Assembly (NCBI GenBank): GCA_017635515.1
Contig: JAGBLH010000163.1
Location: forward strand, 1-36,040
Reading direction: 5' to 3'
Source of the DNA: Selenomonas sp.
GTDB lineage: Bacteria; Bacillota; Negativicutes; Selenomonadales; Selenomonadaceae
Length of the DNA stretch: 36,040 bases
The notes beneath the pieces are model-generated. The model ran no database searches. It saw only the letters and a list, made by a program, of their open reading frames with translations, and was not told where the DNA came from. The position numbers and the translations under genes were made by a program. Position 1 is the first letter of the stretch. Each line of letters begins with the position of its first letter. This document shows positions 6,614-15,568 of the stretch, in pieces.

Positions 6614-8134
6614 ATGGCAGGCAAAAAGCTCTTTGGCATAATATATATGTCCACCACCAGACTGGAGCTCATGATCGTGAACCTCAAGACACACGAACTC
6701 ATCGAGCGGGTGACCTCGGCCAATTTTGTGCAGACTGCGGACAAGTCGGGAATCTATCAAAATGAGATGGCAAAGATTGTCTTTTCCCTCACGGGCTTCC
6801 TGCAGCTCATGGCAGACTACGGGGTGAAATCCTACAAGTTCTGGGCCAGCCAGCAGCTTATCAACGATGTGAGTGCCAGGTACTTGTCTGAACAGATACT
6901 GCTGCGCTCCGGCATCAAGGTGAACTGGCTCAACACCAGCCAGATCAACTATTTCCGCGCCCTCTCCCTCATGGGGCATACCAAGGCCTTCAACAGCTTT
7001 GCAGGGCGCACTGTGTATCTCCTATACATGGGCTCTGCGGCGGTGACCCTCTTCAAGTTCAGCCAGGAAGAATTCGTCCAGGCCTGGAACATCAGCCTGG
7101 GCTATCTGGAACTCGACCAGCTCGCCCAGGCTCTCAGGAACTCTGCCAACGATCCCAATGAGGTGCTGGACGACTATATCTCCAGCAAACTTGACTACCT
7201 GAAGTCCGAGCTGGAGGGAGGTGAGCCCAATACTTGCCTGATCTTGCAGGACTTTGCCGCCCTCAACAGCCTTTACCTGCCCCTGAACCAGCGGCTGACA
7301 GAGCTACCCTACGCCATTTTCAGCCAGGAGCTCAAGCAGGCAGGCGAGGCTTCCAGCCAATACCTCTGCGAGCACTATCAGGTAGAGGAAAGCCTTTCGG
7401 GACGCATCCTGCCTGGCTTCTTGATTGCCAGAAGGCTCCTTAGCTACACCGGGGCTCAGCAGCTCTACCTCACCCGGCTCAACATCATGGACGGGCTGGC
7501 CATCCAGACGGGGGCTGACTTTGGCTTCACCCACAAGGACTACGGCCTCATCACCCAGACCTCGGCGGAAAATATCGCCCAGCTCTACATCAGAGAAGAG
7601 GCCCACCGCAAGCTGGTACGGAAATTTGCCCTGCATATCTTCGACCAGCTCAGGAAGCTGCACCGACTGGGCAGCCGTGAGCGGCTGCTGCTGAGCATCG
7701 CCGCCACCATCTGCGACATCGGCAATGCCATCAGCCAGCACAACCATTACCATCACAGCGCTTATATCATGGAGGCCAATCCTCTCATCGGCCTGTCGGA
7801 TCAGGAAAATACCGTAGTCTCGGAAATTGCCCGCTACCACAGCACAGCCTCCCCGGAAGCTGGCCAACTCCACTTCCACAGCCTGGCCCCGGAACTGCAG
7901 ATGACCGTTGCCAAGCTGGTGGCCATCCTGCGTCTGGCAGATGCGCTGGACGACTCACATCAGCAAAAAATCGAGAAGCTGACCGTCTCCCTGAAAAACG
8001 ACAAATTGACCATCACCGCCTATTCACCTCAGGACCTTTCTCTGGAGAAATGGGCCTTCAACCGCAAATCCAGGCTCTTCAATGAGCTTTACGGCATCAA
8101 GCCCAGCTTGAAGCAGAGGAGGACTGACGCATGA
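6614..8134 (+). CDS. Ppx/GppA-like protein with C-terminal HD domain, active-site motifs degenerate
   Basis: This 506-residue protein has the exopolyphosphatase/GppA architecture: two actin-like (ASKHA) halves (about 1-300), then an HD domain (about 310-500). Normal members begin with a phosphate loop like DxGSNS and carry a DxGGGS loop and a catalytic Glu. Here the first reads FGIIYMSTTRLEL, the second YLLYMGSAAVTLF near residue 137, and the usual E-E pair is replaced by NTSQINYF. The HD part is better kept (CDIGNAISQ, HYHHSAYIM, IARYHS), but the first His is Cys. It overlaps ppk by ATGA, so it is translationally coupled. I infer a non-hydrolysing sensor or regulator of Ppk or polyphosphate; an unusual active enzyme cannot be excluded. 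Confidence 0.85.
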   Translation: MAGKKLFGIIYMSTTRLELMIVNLKTHELIERVTSANFVQTADKSGIYQNEMAKIVFSLTGFLQLMADYGVKSYKFWASQQLINDVSARYLSEQILLRSGIKVNWLNTSQINYFRALSLMGHTKAFNSFAGRTVYLLYMGSAAVTLFKFSQEEFVQAWNISLGYLELDQLAQALRNSANDPNEVLDDYISSKLDYLKSELEGGEPNTCLILQDFAALNSLYLPLNQRLTELPYAIFSQELKQAGEASSQYLCEHYQVEESLSGRILPGFLIARRLLSYTGAQQLYLTRLNIMDGLAIQTGADFGFTHKDYGLITQTSAENIAQLYIREEAHRKLVRKFALHIFDQLRKLHRLGSRERLLLSIAATICDIGNAISQHNHYHHSAYIMEANPLIGLSDQENTVVSEIARYHSTASPEAGQLHFHSLAPELQMTVAKLVAILRLADALDDSHQQKIEKLTVSLKNDKLTITAYSPQDLSLEKWAFNRKSRLFNELYGIKPSLKQRRTDA

Positions 8135-10308
8135 CTAAAGTCAAAAGCAAGATAGATTTCAAGAATACCGCCTACTATACCAATCGCGAGCTCAGCTGGC
8201 TGGACTTCAATGACCGGGTGCTGGAAGAAGCCAGAGATACGGAAAATCCCCTGCTGGAGCGGCTGAACTTTTTGGGCATTTCCCAGAGCAATGTGGACGA
8301 ATTCTTCATGGTGAGGGTAGCCTCTCTCATCAAATTAGATGCGGTGAATATAGATTCACTTGACCTAGCTGGCCTCACCCCCATCGACCAAATCAAGGAA
8401 ATAAACATCCGTGAGCATCAGGCGGTGGAGAAACGCTACTCCACCTACAACCGCTCCCTTCTGCCCCAGCTGGCCAAGGAAAATATCCATATCCTCAAGA
8501 TCAGTGACCTGTCCGAGCATCAGTATGAATTTTTGCGCCGCTATTACAATGACGAGCTTTACCCTGTGCTGACTCCCATGGCAGACGATTCCTCCCGCCC
8601 CTTCCCCTTCCTGCAGAACAACTCCCTGAACATCGCCCTGCACCTGACGGACGAAGAAAGCGGCGCCTCTGCCTTTGCCACTCTCAGGGTGCCTGACCTC
8701 TTCCCCCGCTTCCTGCGGCTGCCGGATGCGCCCAACGATTTCATCCTGCTGGAAGATATCATCCGCGAATTCTTCACCAGCCTTTTCCACGGCTATCAGG
8801 TGGACAATGCCAGCGCCTATCGTGTTATCCGGGATATGGACCTGGACGTGGCCGAGCAGGACACCTCCGACCTCCTAAGAGCCGTGCAGACCCAATTGCG
8901 GGAGCGGGAACACGGCTCAGTCATGCGGCTGGAAGTTGAGAGCGCCATGGACGAGGAACTGGCCGACCACCTCATCAAGACCTTGCAGGTGCCGGAATCC
9001 ATGGTCTACCGCATCAATGGCCCCATTGACCTCACTTTCCTGAAGAAACTGCCGGGAGCCATCGAGGGCCACGAGGAACTGCGGTACAAGCCATTTTCCA
9101 GCTTCCACCGGCTGCAGCTGCAGATGCCAAAGGTCAAGGAAAGCGCAGAGCTTTCCGTCCACGGCAATATGTTTGATGCCATCCGCCAGCAGGACTTCCT
9201 GCTCCACCATCCCTACGATTCCTTTTCCTCCGTCATCAACTTCATCCATCAGGCCGCCAATGACGAAAAAGTGCTGGCCATCAAGATGACCCTCTACCGA
9301 GTCTCCGCCAGTTCCCCCATCATCCAGTACCTGGGCAAAGCCGCCCAGCACGGCAAGCAGGTGACGGTGCTGGTGGAAGTCAAGGCCCGCTTCGACGAGC
9401 AGAACAATGTGCGCTGGGCCAAGCAGCTGGAAAAGACAGGCTGCCACGTTATCTATGGACTGGTGGGCTTAAAGACCCACTCCAAGGTTGCCCTGGTCAT
9501 CCGCCGGGACGATGACGGCATCCGCCGCTACCTGCATCTGGGCACAGGCAATTACAATGACGTCACCGCCCACTTCTACACGGACATCGGCCTCCTGACC
9601 TGCGACAGGGCCATGGGGGTGGATGCCACCAATATCTTCAATATGCTCTCGGGCTATTCCCGTCCCCCCTATTTCCACAAGCTCCATATCTCCCCGGGCG
9701 GCATCCGCGCCTTTATCTACAAGAAGATAGAAAGGGAGATAGAAGCCGCCCAGAATGGCCGTCCGGCCAAGATACGCATGAAGATGAACTCCCTGTCCGA
9801 TCAGGATATCATTGCCCATCTCTACGAAGCTTCGGCAGCAGGCGTGAAAATCCAGCTTATTGTTCGCGGCATCTGCTGCCTGCGCACTGACATACCTGGG
9901 GTCAGCGACAATATCGAAGTGCATTCAATCGTGGGCAGATTCCTGGAGCACAGCCGCATCTATTACTTCTACAATGAGGGCATGGAAGACATCTACCTTT
10001 CCTCAGCAGACATGATGACCCGCAACCTGAACCGCCGGGTGGAACTCCTCTTCCCCATCCAGCAGGACGACCTCAGGGAACGTCTCTACAAAATCTTCGA
10101 CGATATGTGGGCAGACAATATCAAGGGCAGGGTGCTCAGGGACGATACCTTCGTGCGACAGGACCGCCGTGGCCAGCAGCCCTTCAACTCCCAAGCCCAG
10201 TTCATCGACCAGGCAGAGAGGCACAGTGCCAAGTTACGGAAACTGGAAGAAGAAGCCCGCCAGCAGCCGGAGGTATTCCAGCCACTGACGGGACACCATG
10301 ATGATTGA
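8131..10308 (+). CDS. ppk: Polyphosphate kinase 1
   Basis: This 725-residue enzyme reversibly makes polyphosphate from the gamma-phosphate of ATP. The domains follow PPK1 order: an N-terminal helical domain (NRELSWLDFNDRVLEEA), a head domain (SNVDEFFMVRV, FPFLQNNSLN), and two phospholipase-D-like C-terminal domains. The autophosphorylated His corresponds to His450 in GLKTHSKVAL. The nearby HLGTGNYND (His469) and FLEHSRIYYF (about His607) motifs are intact, as are VEVKARFDEQNN and RNLNRRVELLFP. The start overlaps the stop of the ppx-like gene (ATGA). A GC-rich hairpin follows. The active-site motifs look complete, in contrast to its partner. Confidence 0.98.
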   Translation: MTKVKSKIDFKNTAYYTNRELSWLDFNDRVLEEARDTENPLLERLNFLGISQSNVDEFFMVRVASLIKLDAVNIDSLDLAGLTPIDQIKEINIREHQAVEKRYSTYNRSLLPQLAKENIHILKISDLSEHQYEFLRRYYNDELYPVLTPMADDSSRPFPFLQNNSLNIALHLTDEESGASAFATLRVPDLFPRFLRLPDAPNDFILLEDIIREFFTSLFHGYQVDNASAYRVIRDMDLDVAEQDTSDLLRAVQTQLREREHGSVMRLEVESAMDEELADHLIKTLQVPESMVYRINGPIDLTFLKKLPGAIEGHEELRYKPFSSFHRLQLQMPKVKESAELSVHGNMFDAIRQQDFLLHHPYDSFSSVINFIHQAANDEKVLAIKMTLYRVSASSPIIQYLGKAAQHGKQVTVLVEVKARFDEQNNVRWAKQLEKTGCHVIYGLVGLKTHSKVALVIRRDDDGIRRYLHLGTGNYNDVTAHFYTDIGLLTCDRAMGVDATNIFNMLSGYSRPPYFHKLHISPGGIRAFIYKKIEREIEAAQNGRPAKIRMKMNSLSDQDIIAHLYEASAAGVKIQLIVRGICCLRTDIPGVSDNIEVHSIVGRFLEHSRIYYFYNEGMEDIYLSSADMMTRNLNRRVELLFPIQQDDLRERLYKIFDDMWADNIKGRVLRDDTFVRQDRRGQQPFNSQAQFIDQAERHSAKLRKLEEEARQQPEVFQPLTGHHDD

Positions 10309-10335
10309 AAAACTCAGCCCGTAAATGAGACAAAT

Positions 10336-10368
10336 AGCCCCCGAGGGATTTCAACCCCCCAGGGGGCT
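10336..10368 (+). terminator. Probable terminator after ppk
   Basis: AGCCCCC pairs with GGGGGCT across a 19-nt loop that can pair further (GGG with CCC). The tail is TAAATTATG, so the U-tract is weak and termination may be partial. Confidence 0.5.
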
Positions 10369-10439
10369 TAAATTATGCCCTGATATTAGGTATGCTGTTT
10401 TTATTAAATTTATTCTCACATAAAGGAGGCTGACTAGGC

Positions 10440-11381
10440 GTGGACTATGCCTTGAAGCGGTTCCTGCAACTGATTCCCATCCTCTTTGGCATCACCTTCC
10501 TGTCCTTCCTGCTCATGTATCTGGCGGGCAGCGATGCAGTGACAGAGATGTATACCAACCGGGGCGTGGAGGTAGCGCAGGAGCTTATAAATGAACGCAA
10601 AGCCGAGCTAGGCTTGGACCTGCCTTTCTTCCAGCAGTATCTGAATTGGCTTTGGAATATGCTCCACGGCAATATGGGCATAAGCTATGTGACGGGAGAG
10701 GAAGTACTCTCCTCTTTCCTGAGAAAACTTCCTGCCACTCTTATGCTGACAGCCTTGTCCGTCCTGCTGACTGCAGTTATTTCCCTGCCCTGCGGCATAC
10801 TGGCCGCCGTGCGCCATGACAAGCCCACAGATCTTTTTTTGCGCTTCCTGAGCTTTATGTGCAATGCCATGCCAAATTTCTTTGTAGCCATGCTGCTGAT
10901 GGAATTTTTAGGCATACAGCTGGGAATATTGCCCGTTATTTCCGGAGGCGTGGACTTTGAAAGCTCCCTCATGCCTACCCTGACCCTCTCCATTGCCATG
11001 TCTGCCAAGTATCTGCGCCAGGTGCGCTCTGCCGTGCTTGAGGAGCTGAACAAGGATTATGTGCAGGGAGCCAGAGCCAGAGGCATCAGCGAAAGGGTTA
11101 TTCTCTGGAAGAATGTCATGAAGGCTTCCATGCTCACCATCATGACCCTGCTGGCCCTCTCCATCGGCAGCCTGCTGGGCGGCACAGCCATCATCGAGAG
11201 CATCTTCATGTGGGACGGCGTAGGCAAGATGGCGGTGGATGCCATCAATATGCGAGATTATCCTGTCATACAGGCCTATGTCATGTGGATGGCCCTTATC
11301 TATGTGGGGGTGAATCTCGTGGCTGATCTGCTCTATCATCACCTGGATCCACGCATCCGCCTGGGGGTGAGTTCCAAATGA
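10440..11381 (+). CDS. ABC importer permease, DppB/NikB type
   Basis: This 313-residue inner-membrane permease belongs to the peptide/nickel/opine importer family. The N-terminus (DYALKRFLQLIPILFGITFLSF) is the classic first segment; six membrane segments are predicted. The EAA-type cytoplasmic loop DYVQGARARGISERVILWKN contacts the ATPases. The start is GTG with AAGGAGG about 10 nt upstream. It opens a five-gene operon and overlaps the next gene by ATGA. The substrate cannot be read from the permease; a nickel-type importer is possible given the NikB-like length and family. Confidence 0.93.
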   Translation: MDYALKRFLQLIPILFGITFLSFLLMYLAGSDAVTEMYTNRGVEVAQELINERKAELGLDLPFFQQYLNWLWNMLHGNMGISYVTGEEVLSSFLRKLPATLMLTALSVLLTAVISLPCGILAAVRHDKPTDLFLRFLSFMCNAMPNFFVAMLLMEFLGIQLGILPVISGGVDFESSLMPTLTLSIAMSAKYLRQVRSAVLEELNKDYVQGARARGISERVILWKNVMKASMLTIMTLLALSIGSLLGGTAIIESIFMWDGVGKMAVDAINMRDYPVIQAYVMWMALIYVGVNLVADLLYHHLDPRIRLGVSSK

Positions 11382-12235
11382 ACATAAAAAAAGAACCCAC
11401 CATAAGGTTGCAAAAAATACAACCCAACCGTCTGAACCAAAAGCTGTATCTCTTCGGTGTACTGGCCCTGCTGCTCATCATTTGCTCCTTTTTCAGCGAC
11501 CAGCTCACCCCCTATGATCCCTACCTGCAGGATTTGTCGCTGGCTAAGGCCCCTCCTTCTTCTGAGCATTTATTGGGAACAGACCGCTATGGACGGGATA
11601 TGCTTTCCCGGATTATCGCCGGCAGCAAGACCAGTATCTTTTCTACTTTGCTGCTGGTAGGCTTCATCGCCACTTTTGGCAGCCTGGTGGGCATTATCTG
11701 CGCCAGAGTAGGCAAAACTTTTGACACAGTGCTCATGCGCACAGCGGATATGTTTCTGGCCTTTCCCGGACTGGTCTTTGCCCTGGCTGTAGCGGCTGTG
11801 CTGGGGGGCGGTGTGCATAATGCCATTTTTGCCTTGGCCGCCATCAGCTGGCCCAAATATGCCCGTCTGGCCCGCAGCCAGACCCTGGCTATAGAATCCG
11901 CTCCTTTTATTCAGGCGGCAAAAATGGCAGGCAGCGGCCCCATAAAACTCATCAGGAAGCATATCCTGCCCAACATCACGGGGCCGATTCTCGTCACCGC
12001 CATGCTGGATATAGGGACCATGATGATGGAACTGGCGGGACTGTCTTTCTTGGGGCTTGGCGCCAAGCCGCCCATCCCGGAGTGGGGCAGCATGATGAGC
12101 GATACCAGAAATCTTCTCCCCACCCAGCCCTGGGTGACCCTTGCCCCCGGTTTTGCCATCTTCATTTCCGTGATGATTTTCAATCTCCTTGGGGACACGG
12201 TGAGGGATTATCTTGACCCTAAGAACAGGAGGTAG
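11378..12235 (+). CDS. ABC importer permease, DppC/NikC type
   Basis: This 285-residue second permease has the DppC/NikC features: an N-terminal segment (LYLFGVLALLLIICSFFSDQL), the extracytoplasmic HLLGTDRYGRDMLSRIIAGS motif, and the EAA loop (QAAKMAGSGPIKLIRKHILPN). It pairs with the preceding permease to form the channel. It starts inside the stop of the upstream gene (ATGA) and the next gene begins 2 nt after its stop, so translation is tightly coupled. It acts in the cytoplasmic membrane. Confidence 0.93.
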   Translation: MNIKKEPTIRLQKIQPNRLNQKLYLFGVLALLLIICSFFSDQLTPYDPYLQDLSLAKAPPSSEHLLGTDRYGRDMLSRIIAGSKTSIFSTLLLVGFIATFGSLVGIICARVGKTFDTVLMRTADMFLAFPGLVFALAVAAVLGGGVHNAIFALAAISWPKYARLARSQTLAIESAPFIQAAKMAGSGPIKLIRKHILPNITGPILVTAMLDIGTMMMELAGLSFLGLGAKPPIPEWGSMMSDTRNLLPTQPWVTLAPGFAIFISVMIFNLLGDTVRDYLDPKNRR

Positions 12236-12237
12236 AT

Positions 12238-13017
12238 ATGGCAGAACTTATTCGCTACGAACAAGTAGATATCAGCTACAAGGGCCAACGCATCGTTCAC
12301 AATATAAACTTTTCCCTAAATGAGGGTGAAATTATGGGCATCGTAGGCGAAAGCGGTAGCGGCAAGTCAAGCCTCCTGCGGGCCGCCCTCAACCTGCTGG
12401 GCAGGGATGGACTGGTGACCAGGGGAGATATCTATTACAAGGGGCAGGATCTGCCCGACCTTTCTAAGGAGGAAATGCGGAGAATTTCCGGCTCCGAAAT
12501 CGGCATGATTTTCCAGCATGCAGGAGGCAGCTTCTGCCCCATCCGCCGGGTTGGCGACCAGATACAAGAAATGATGGGAGCTCACGGCTCTCTTGACAAA
12601 CAGGAAAATGAGCAGCTTGCCTGCGAGCTTCTTGCCAAGTTTGGCTTTGACAGTCCCAAGAGGATTATAGACAGCTATCCCTTTGAGCTGTCCGGCGGCA
12701 TGCAGCAACGTGTAGCTGTAGCAGCAGCCATGCTCCTGCGTCCAAAACTTCTGCTGGCCGATGAACCCACCTCCGCCCTGGATGTGACGGTACAGAAACA
12801 AGTCATTGAGGAGATGCTGCTGGCCAGAGAAATCTTTGGCACCGCCATTATCCTGGTGACTCATAATATGGGGGTGGTGCAGGCCATGGCGGACAATATA
12901 CTGGTCATGCACCGGGGAGAAGCTGTAGAGCAGGGCATGGCTTCTTCCATCATGAAGTCCCCCTCCTCCCCTTACACCAAAAAACTTCTGGCAGCCATGC
13001 CCAGATTGAGGAGGTGA
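12238..13017 (+). CDS. ABC importer ATP-binding protein, DppD/NikD type
   Basis: This 259-residue ATPase powers the importer. Walker A is GESGSGKSS (about residues 39-47), the Q-loop lies in MIFQHAGGSF, the signature is LSGGMQQRV and Walker B is LLLADEPTSALD, followed by the switch His in VTHNMG. The length matches NikD (about 254); DppD and OppD types are nearer 330 residues with a longer C-terminal extension. That favours the NikD-like subgroup, but this is inference. It sits between the permeases and a second ATPase with spacings of 2 and 4 nt. Confidence 0.93.
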   Translation: MAELIRYEQVDISYKGQRIVHNINFSLNEGEIMGIVGESGSGKSSLLRAALNLLGRDGLVTRGDIYYKGQDLPDLSKEEMRRISGSEIGMIFQHAGGSFCPIRRVGDQIQEMMGAHGSLDKQENEQLACELLAKFGFDSPKRIIDSYPFELSGGMQQRVAVAAAMLLRPKLLLADEPTSALDVTVQKQVIEEMLLAREIFGTAIILVTHNMGVVQAMADNILVMHRGEAVEQGMASSIMKSPSSPYTKKLLAAMPRLRR

Positions 13018-13021
13018 GGTT

Positions 13022-13780
13022 TTGTCTAAAATACTGCGCGTAGAACACCTGAGCAAAGTTTTTCACGGTAAAGGCAACGGAGATTTTTTGGCAGCAGACG
13101 ATGTCAGCTTCACACTGGAAGCAGGTGAGAAACTTGCCCTTATAGGCGAAAGCGGTAGCGGCAAGACCACGGTAGCCAAACTTATCACCCGACTGCTTGA
13201 GACTAGCAGCGGAAGGATTTATCTGGATGGTGAAGACATTACCCATGCAAAAGGGACGAAACTCAAGGAAGCTTACAAAAAAATGCAGATGGTGTTCCAA
13301 AGCCCTATTGATAGCTTTGACCCTCGCCTGACCCTTGGGGACGGCATTATGGAAAGCCTGCTGAACCACGGTCTGAAAAAAAGAGCCGCCCTTGCAGAAT
13401 GCCAGAAACTTCTCTCCCTCTGCGAACTTAGCAGGGAATTTGCTCACCGCTATCCACATGAAGTCAGCGGTGGGCAATGCCAAAGAGCCGCCATCGCCAG
13501 AGCCCTGGCCATAGAACCCAGGCTCCTTATCCTGGACGAAGCCACCTCTGCCCTTGATGTGACGGTGCAGGCGGAGATTCTGGAACTTTTGCAGCACATT
13601 CAAGAAGAGCGCAATATGGCGTATCTCTTTATCTGCCATGATATAGCCCTCGTGCAGGATTTTTGCGACAGAGTGAATGTCATGCACAAAGGCAGGATTG
13701 TGGAGGAGGGAGTTCCAGACGAAGTCATACAGTCCCCTAAGGAAGAATATACCAAGAAGCTTATCGACAGCGTCTTGTGA
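13022..13780 (+). CDS. ABC importer ATP-binding protein, DppF/NikE type
   Basis: This 252-residue second ATPase would form a heterodimer with the preceding one. It has Walker A GESGSGKTT, Q-loop MVFQSPIDSFDPR, signature VSGGQCQRA, Walker B LLILDEATSALD and switch His in ICHDIA. The start is TTG at 13022 with GGAGG 7 nt upstream. Like its neighbour it is short, matching NikE-type ATPases. Its stop codon overlaps an extended -10 element that may drive the binding-protein gene separately. Confidence 0.93.
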   Translation: MSKILRVEHLSKVFHGKGNGDFLAADDVSFTLEAGEKLALIGESGSGKTTVAKLITRLLETSSGRIYLDGEDITHAKGTKLKEAYKKMQMVFQSPIDSFDPRLTLGDGIMESLLNHGLKKRAALAECQKLLSLCELSREFAHRYPHEVSGGQCQRAAIARALAIEPRLLILDEATSALDVTVQAEILELLQHIQEERNMAYLFICHDIALVQDFCDRVNVMHKGRIVEEGVPDEVIQSPKEEYTKKLIDSVL

Positions 13781-13786
13781 TATAAT
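13778..13786 (+). promoter_or_regulatory. Possible internal promoter for the binding-protein gene
   Basis: TGATATAAT is an extended -10 element overlapping the stop of the second ATPase gene, 40 nt before the TTG start of the lipoprotein. Binding proteins are usually needed in excess over the membrane parts, which an extra promoter would give. No -35 is clear. Confidence 0.4.
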
Positions 13787-13825
13787 CTTATGCACTTGTT
13801 ATCAGGAAGGAAGAAAGGGATTATT

Positions 13826-15382
13826 TTGAAAAAATGGCAAAAACTTGCAGCCCTTGCTCTGGGGGTCTGCCTGAGCCTTGGCGTCATGGCAGGCTGCGGC
13901 AACGACAAGGCCACTAGCACAGAAGGACAGAAGGTGCTCACCATCGGCGACACCACCTTCAACAGCTCCAATGAGGAGCCTGATGTCAATCCCCACAACG
14001 CCTATGCTGGCTGGGCCTGCATTCGCTACGGTGTTGGCGAAACGCTTATCAAGTATACGGATAACATGGAAATTCAGCCCTGGCTAGCTGTCAAGTGGGA
14101 AAATCCGGACGAACTCACCTGGAAATTCACCCTGCGGGATAATGTGACCTTTTCTTCCGGCCGCAAACTTGATGCCGCAGCTGTCAAGCAGTGCTTCGAG
14201 CATCTGGTTGCCAGCAACAAGCGGGCAGCACAGGATCTGAAGATTGCCTCCATGGAAGCAAATGGAATGGAACTTATCATCAAGACCACCGAGCCCAAGC
14301 CCGCCCTGCTGAATTATCTGGGCGACCCCTACGGCTGCATCATTGACGTAGACGCAGGCTTTGAAAACGGCCTGGTGGCAGGCACCGGTCCCTACATTGC
14401 CACGGACATGAAAACCGATGACCACCTGACTCTCAAGAAGAACGAGAACTACTGGGGCGGCACACCAAAGCTGGATAAAATCACCATCCGCACCATCACC
14501 GATGGCCATACCCTTTCCAATGCTCTCCAGTCCGGGGAAGTGCAGGCTGCCTACGGCATGGCTTACGAAAGCTATCCCCTGTTCCGCAATGACAAGTACA
14601 CTATCTCCCAGATTTCCACCTCACGCTGCTTCTTCGGCAAGATGAATTTCGATCCGGACTCCGTCTGCGCCGATCCTGCTGTGCGTCAAGCCATTTCCAT
14701 GGGCATCGACAAGGAAAACTTTGTCAATAAGCTTTTGGATGGCAATGGCTTCCCTGCCAACGGTGTCTTCCCTGCCGGGCCGGCCTTTGGCGGCGATAAG
14801 GTCAAGGCTGAGAAATTTGACCTCGATGGTGCCAAGAAAGTGCTGGAGGCCGCAGGCTGGGTTGACAGCGATGGTGACGGCATCCGCGAAAAGAACGGCA
14901 AGAAGCTCGTCGTAAAATGGCTCACCTACCCCAGCCGTCAGGAACTGCCCCTGCTGGCAGAATCTGCCCAAGCCACCCTCAAGGATATCGGCATGGAGGT
15001 AGATATCAACAATACCGCTGACAACAACCAGGTGGTAAAAGACCCCAAAGCCTGGGATATCTACGCCATGGCCAATGTCCAGGCTCCCACGGGGGACCCG
15101 GAATACTGGTTCACCGTCTTTGCCACCTCAAATGCCACCAAGAATCAGGGCAAATACAACAATGCCAAGCTGGATGAACTAGAAGCCCAGCTCAGCCGGG
15201 AGTTCAATCCAGAAAAGCGCGCCCAGCTGGCCCTGGAAATGCAGCAGATTATTCTCGATGAACACGCCTTCGTCTTCTGCTCCTTCCTCAAGATGAGCAT
15301 GATTGCCAAAGCCAAGGTCAAGAACTACACCTCCCACGCCTGTGATTACTACCAGGTGACCGCTGATCTGGACGTGGAATAA
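13826..15382 (+). CDS. Family 5 extracellular solute-binding lipoprotein (peptide/nickel type)
   Basis: This 518-residue lipoprotein captures the substrate for the importer. The TTG at 13826 gives an ideal signal peptide: MKKW, a hydrophobic stretch, then MAGC with lipidated Cys24. An upstream in-frame ATG at 13790 would bury it and lacks a ribosome site. The mature part has SBP_bac_5 marks: NPHNAY, GVGETLIKY, a WKFTLRDNVTFSSG motif, GTGPYIATD, NENYWGGTPKLDKITIR, and VRQAISMGIDKENFV. Overall form resembles NikA-like proteins of Firmicutes, but the ligand (nickel chelate, oligopeptide or other) cannot be decided here. The gene is last in its operon, after the ATPases, and ends at a good terminator. 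Confidence 0.92.
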   Translation: MKKWQKLAALALGVCLSLGVMAGCGNDKATSTEGQKVLTIGDTTFNSSNEEPDVNPHNAYAGWACIRYGVGETLIKYTDNMEIQPWLAVKWENPDELTWKFTLRDNVTFSSGRKLDAAAVKQCFEHLVASNKRAAQDLKIASMEANGMELIIKTTEPKPALLNYLGDPYGCIIDVDAGFENGLVAGTGPYIATDMKTDDHLTLKKNENYWGGTPKLDKITIRTITDGHTLSNALQSGEVQAAYGMAYESYPLFRNDKYTISQISTSRCFFGKMNFDPDSVCADPAVRQAISMGIDKENFVNKLLDGNGFPANGVFPAGPAFGGDKVKAEKFDLDGAKKVLEAAGWVDSDGDGIREKNGKKLVVKWLTYPSRQELPLLAESAQATLKDIGMEVDINNTADNNQVVKDPKAWDIYAMANVQAPTGDPEYWFTVFATSNATKNQGKYNNAKLDELEAQLSREFNPEKRAQLALEMQQIILDEHAFVFCSFLKMSMIAKAKVKNYTSHACDYYQVTADLDVE

Positions 15383-15397
15383 AAGCACATAACAAAA

Positions 15398-15430
15398 GCG
15401 GTGCCAACATCGTTCAGGGGCACCGCCTTT
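15398..15430 (+). terminator. Terminator of the ABC importer operon
   Basis: GCGGTGCC pairs perfectly with GGCACCGC across a 13-nt loop, followed by CTTT and flanked on the left by AAAA. It lies 16 nt after the binding-protein stop. Confidence 0.8.
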
Positions 15431-15496
15431 GCTGTATCAGAAAAGCCTGCCGTCTGCATATCTTGGAATTTACAAAATTGTCAGAGGAAAAGAAAC

Positions 15497-15551
15497 GGGC
15501 ACTAAAAATGCTGCTGACCAGCCACTAACGGTCAGCAGTATTTTTATGCCC
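15497..15551 (-). terminator. Long terminator hairpin at the end of the his operon
   Basis: A stem of about 22 bp, with one bulge and one G-T pair, runs from GGGCA through AAAAATGCTGCTGACC and back. The base-paired A/T tract inside the stem gives a U-run in either direction, so the inner part (CTGCTGACC with GGTCAGCAG) is a bidirectional terminator. It begins 18 nt past the hisA stop. Confidence 0.82.
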
Positions 15552-15568
15552 GCTTTCTCCTTATTGAG

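Noticed and set aside
10381-10440. NikR-type operator before the ABC importer
   Set aside because: GGTATG occurs once, but the inverted partner at the required spacing is missing.
13790-13825. Earlier ATG start for the solute-binding lipoprotein
   Set aside because: No ribosome site, and it would put 12 charged residues before a well-formed lipoprotein signal peptide.
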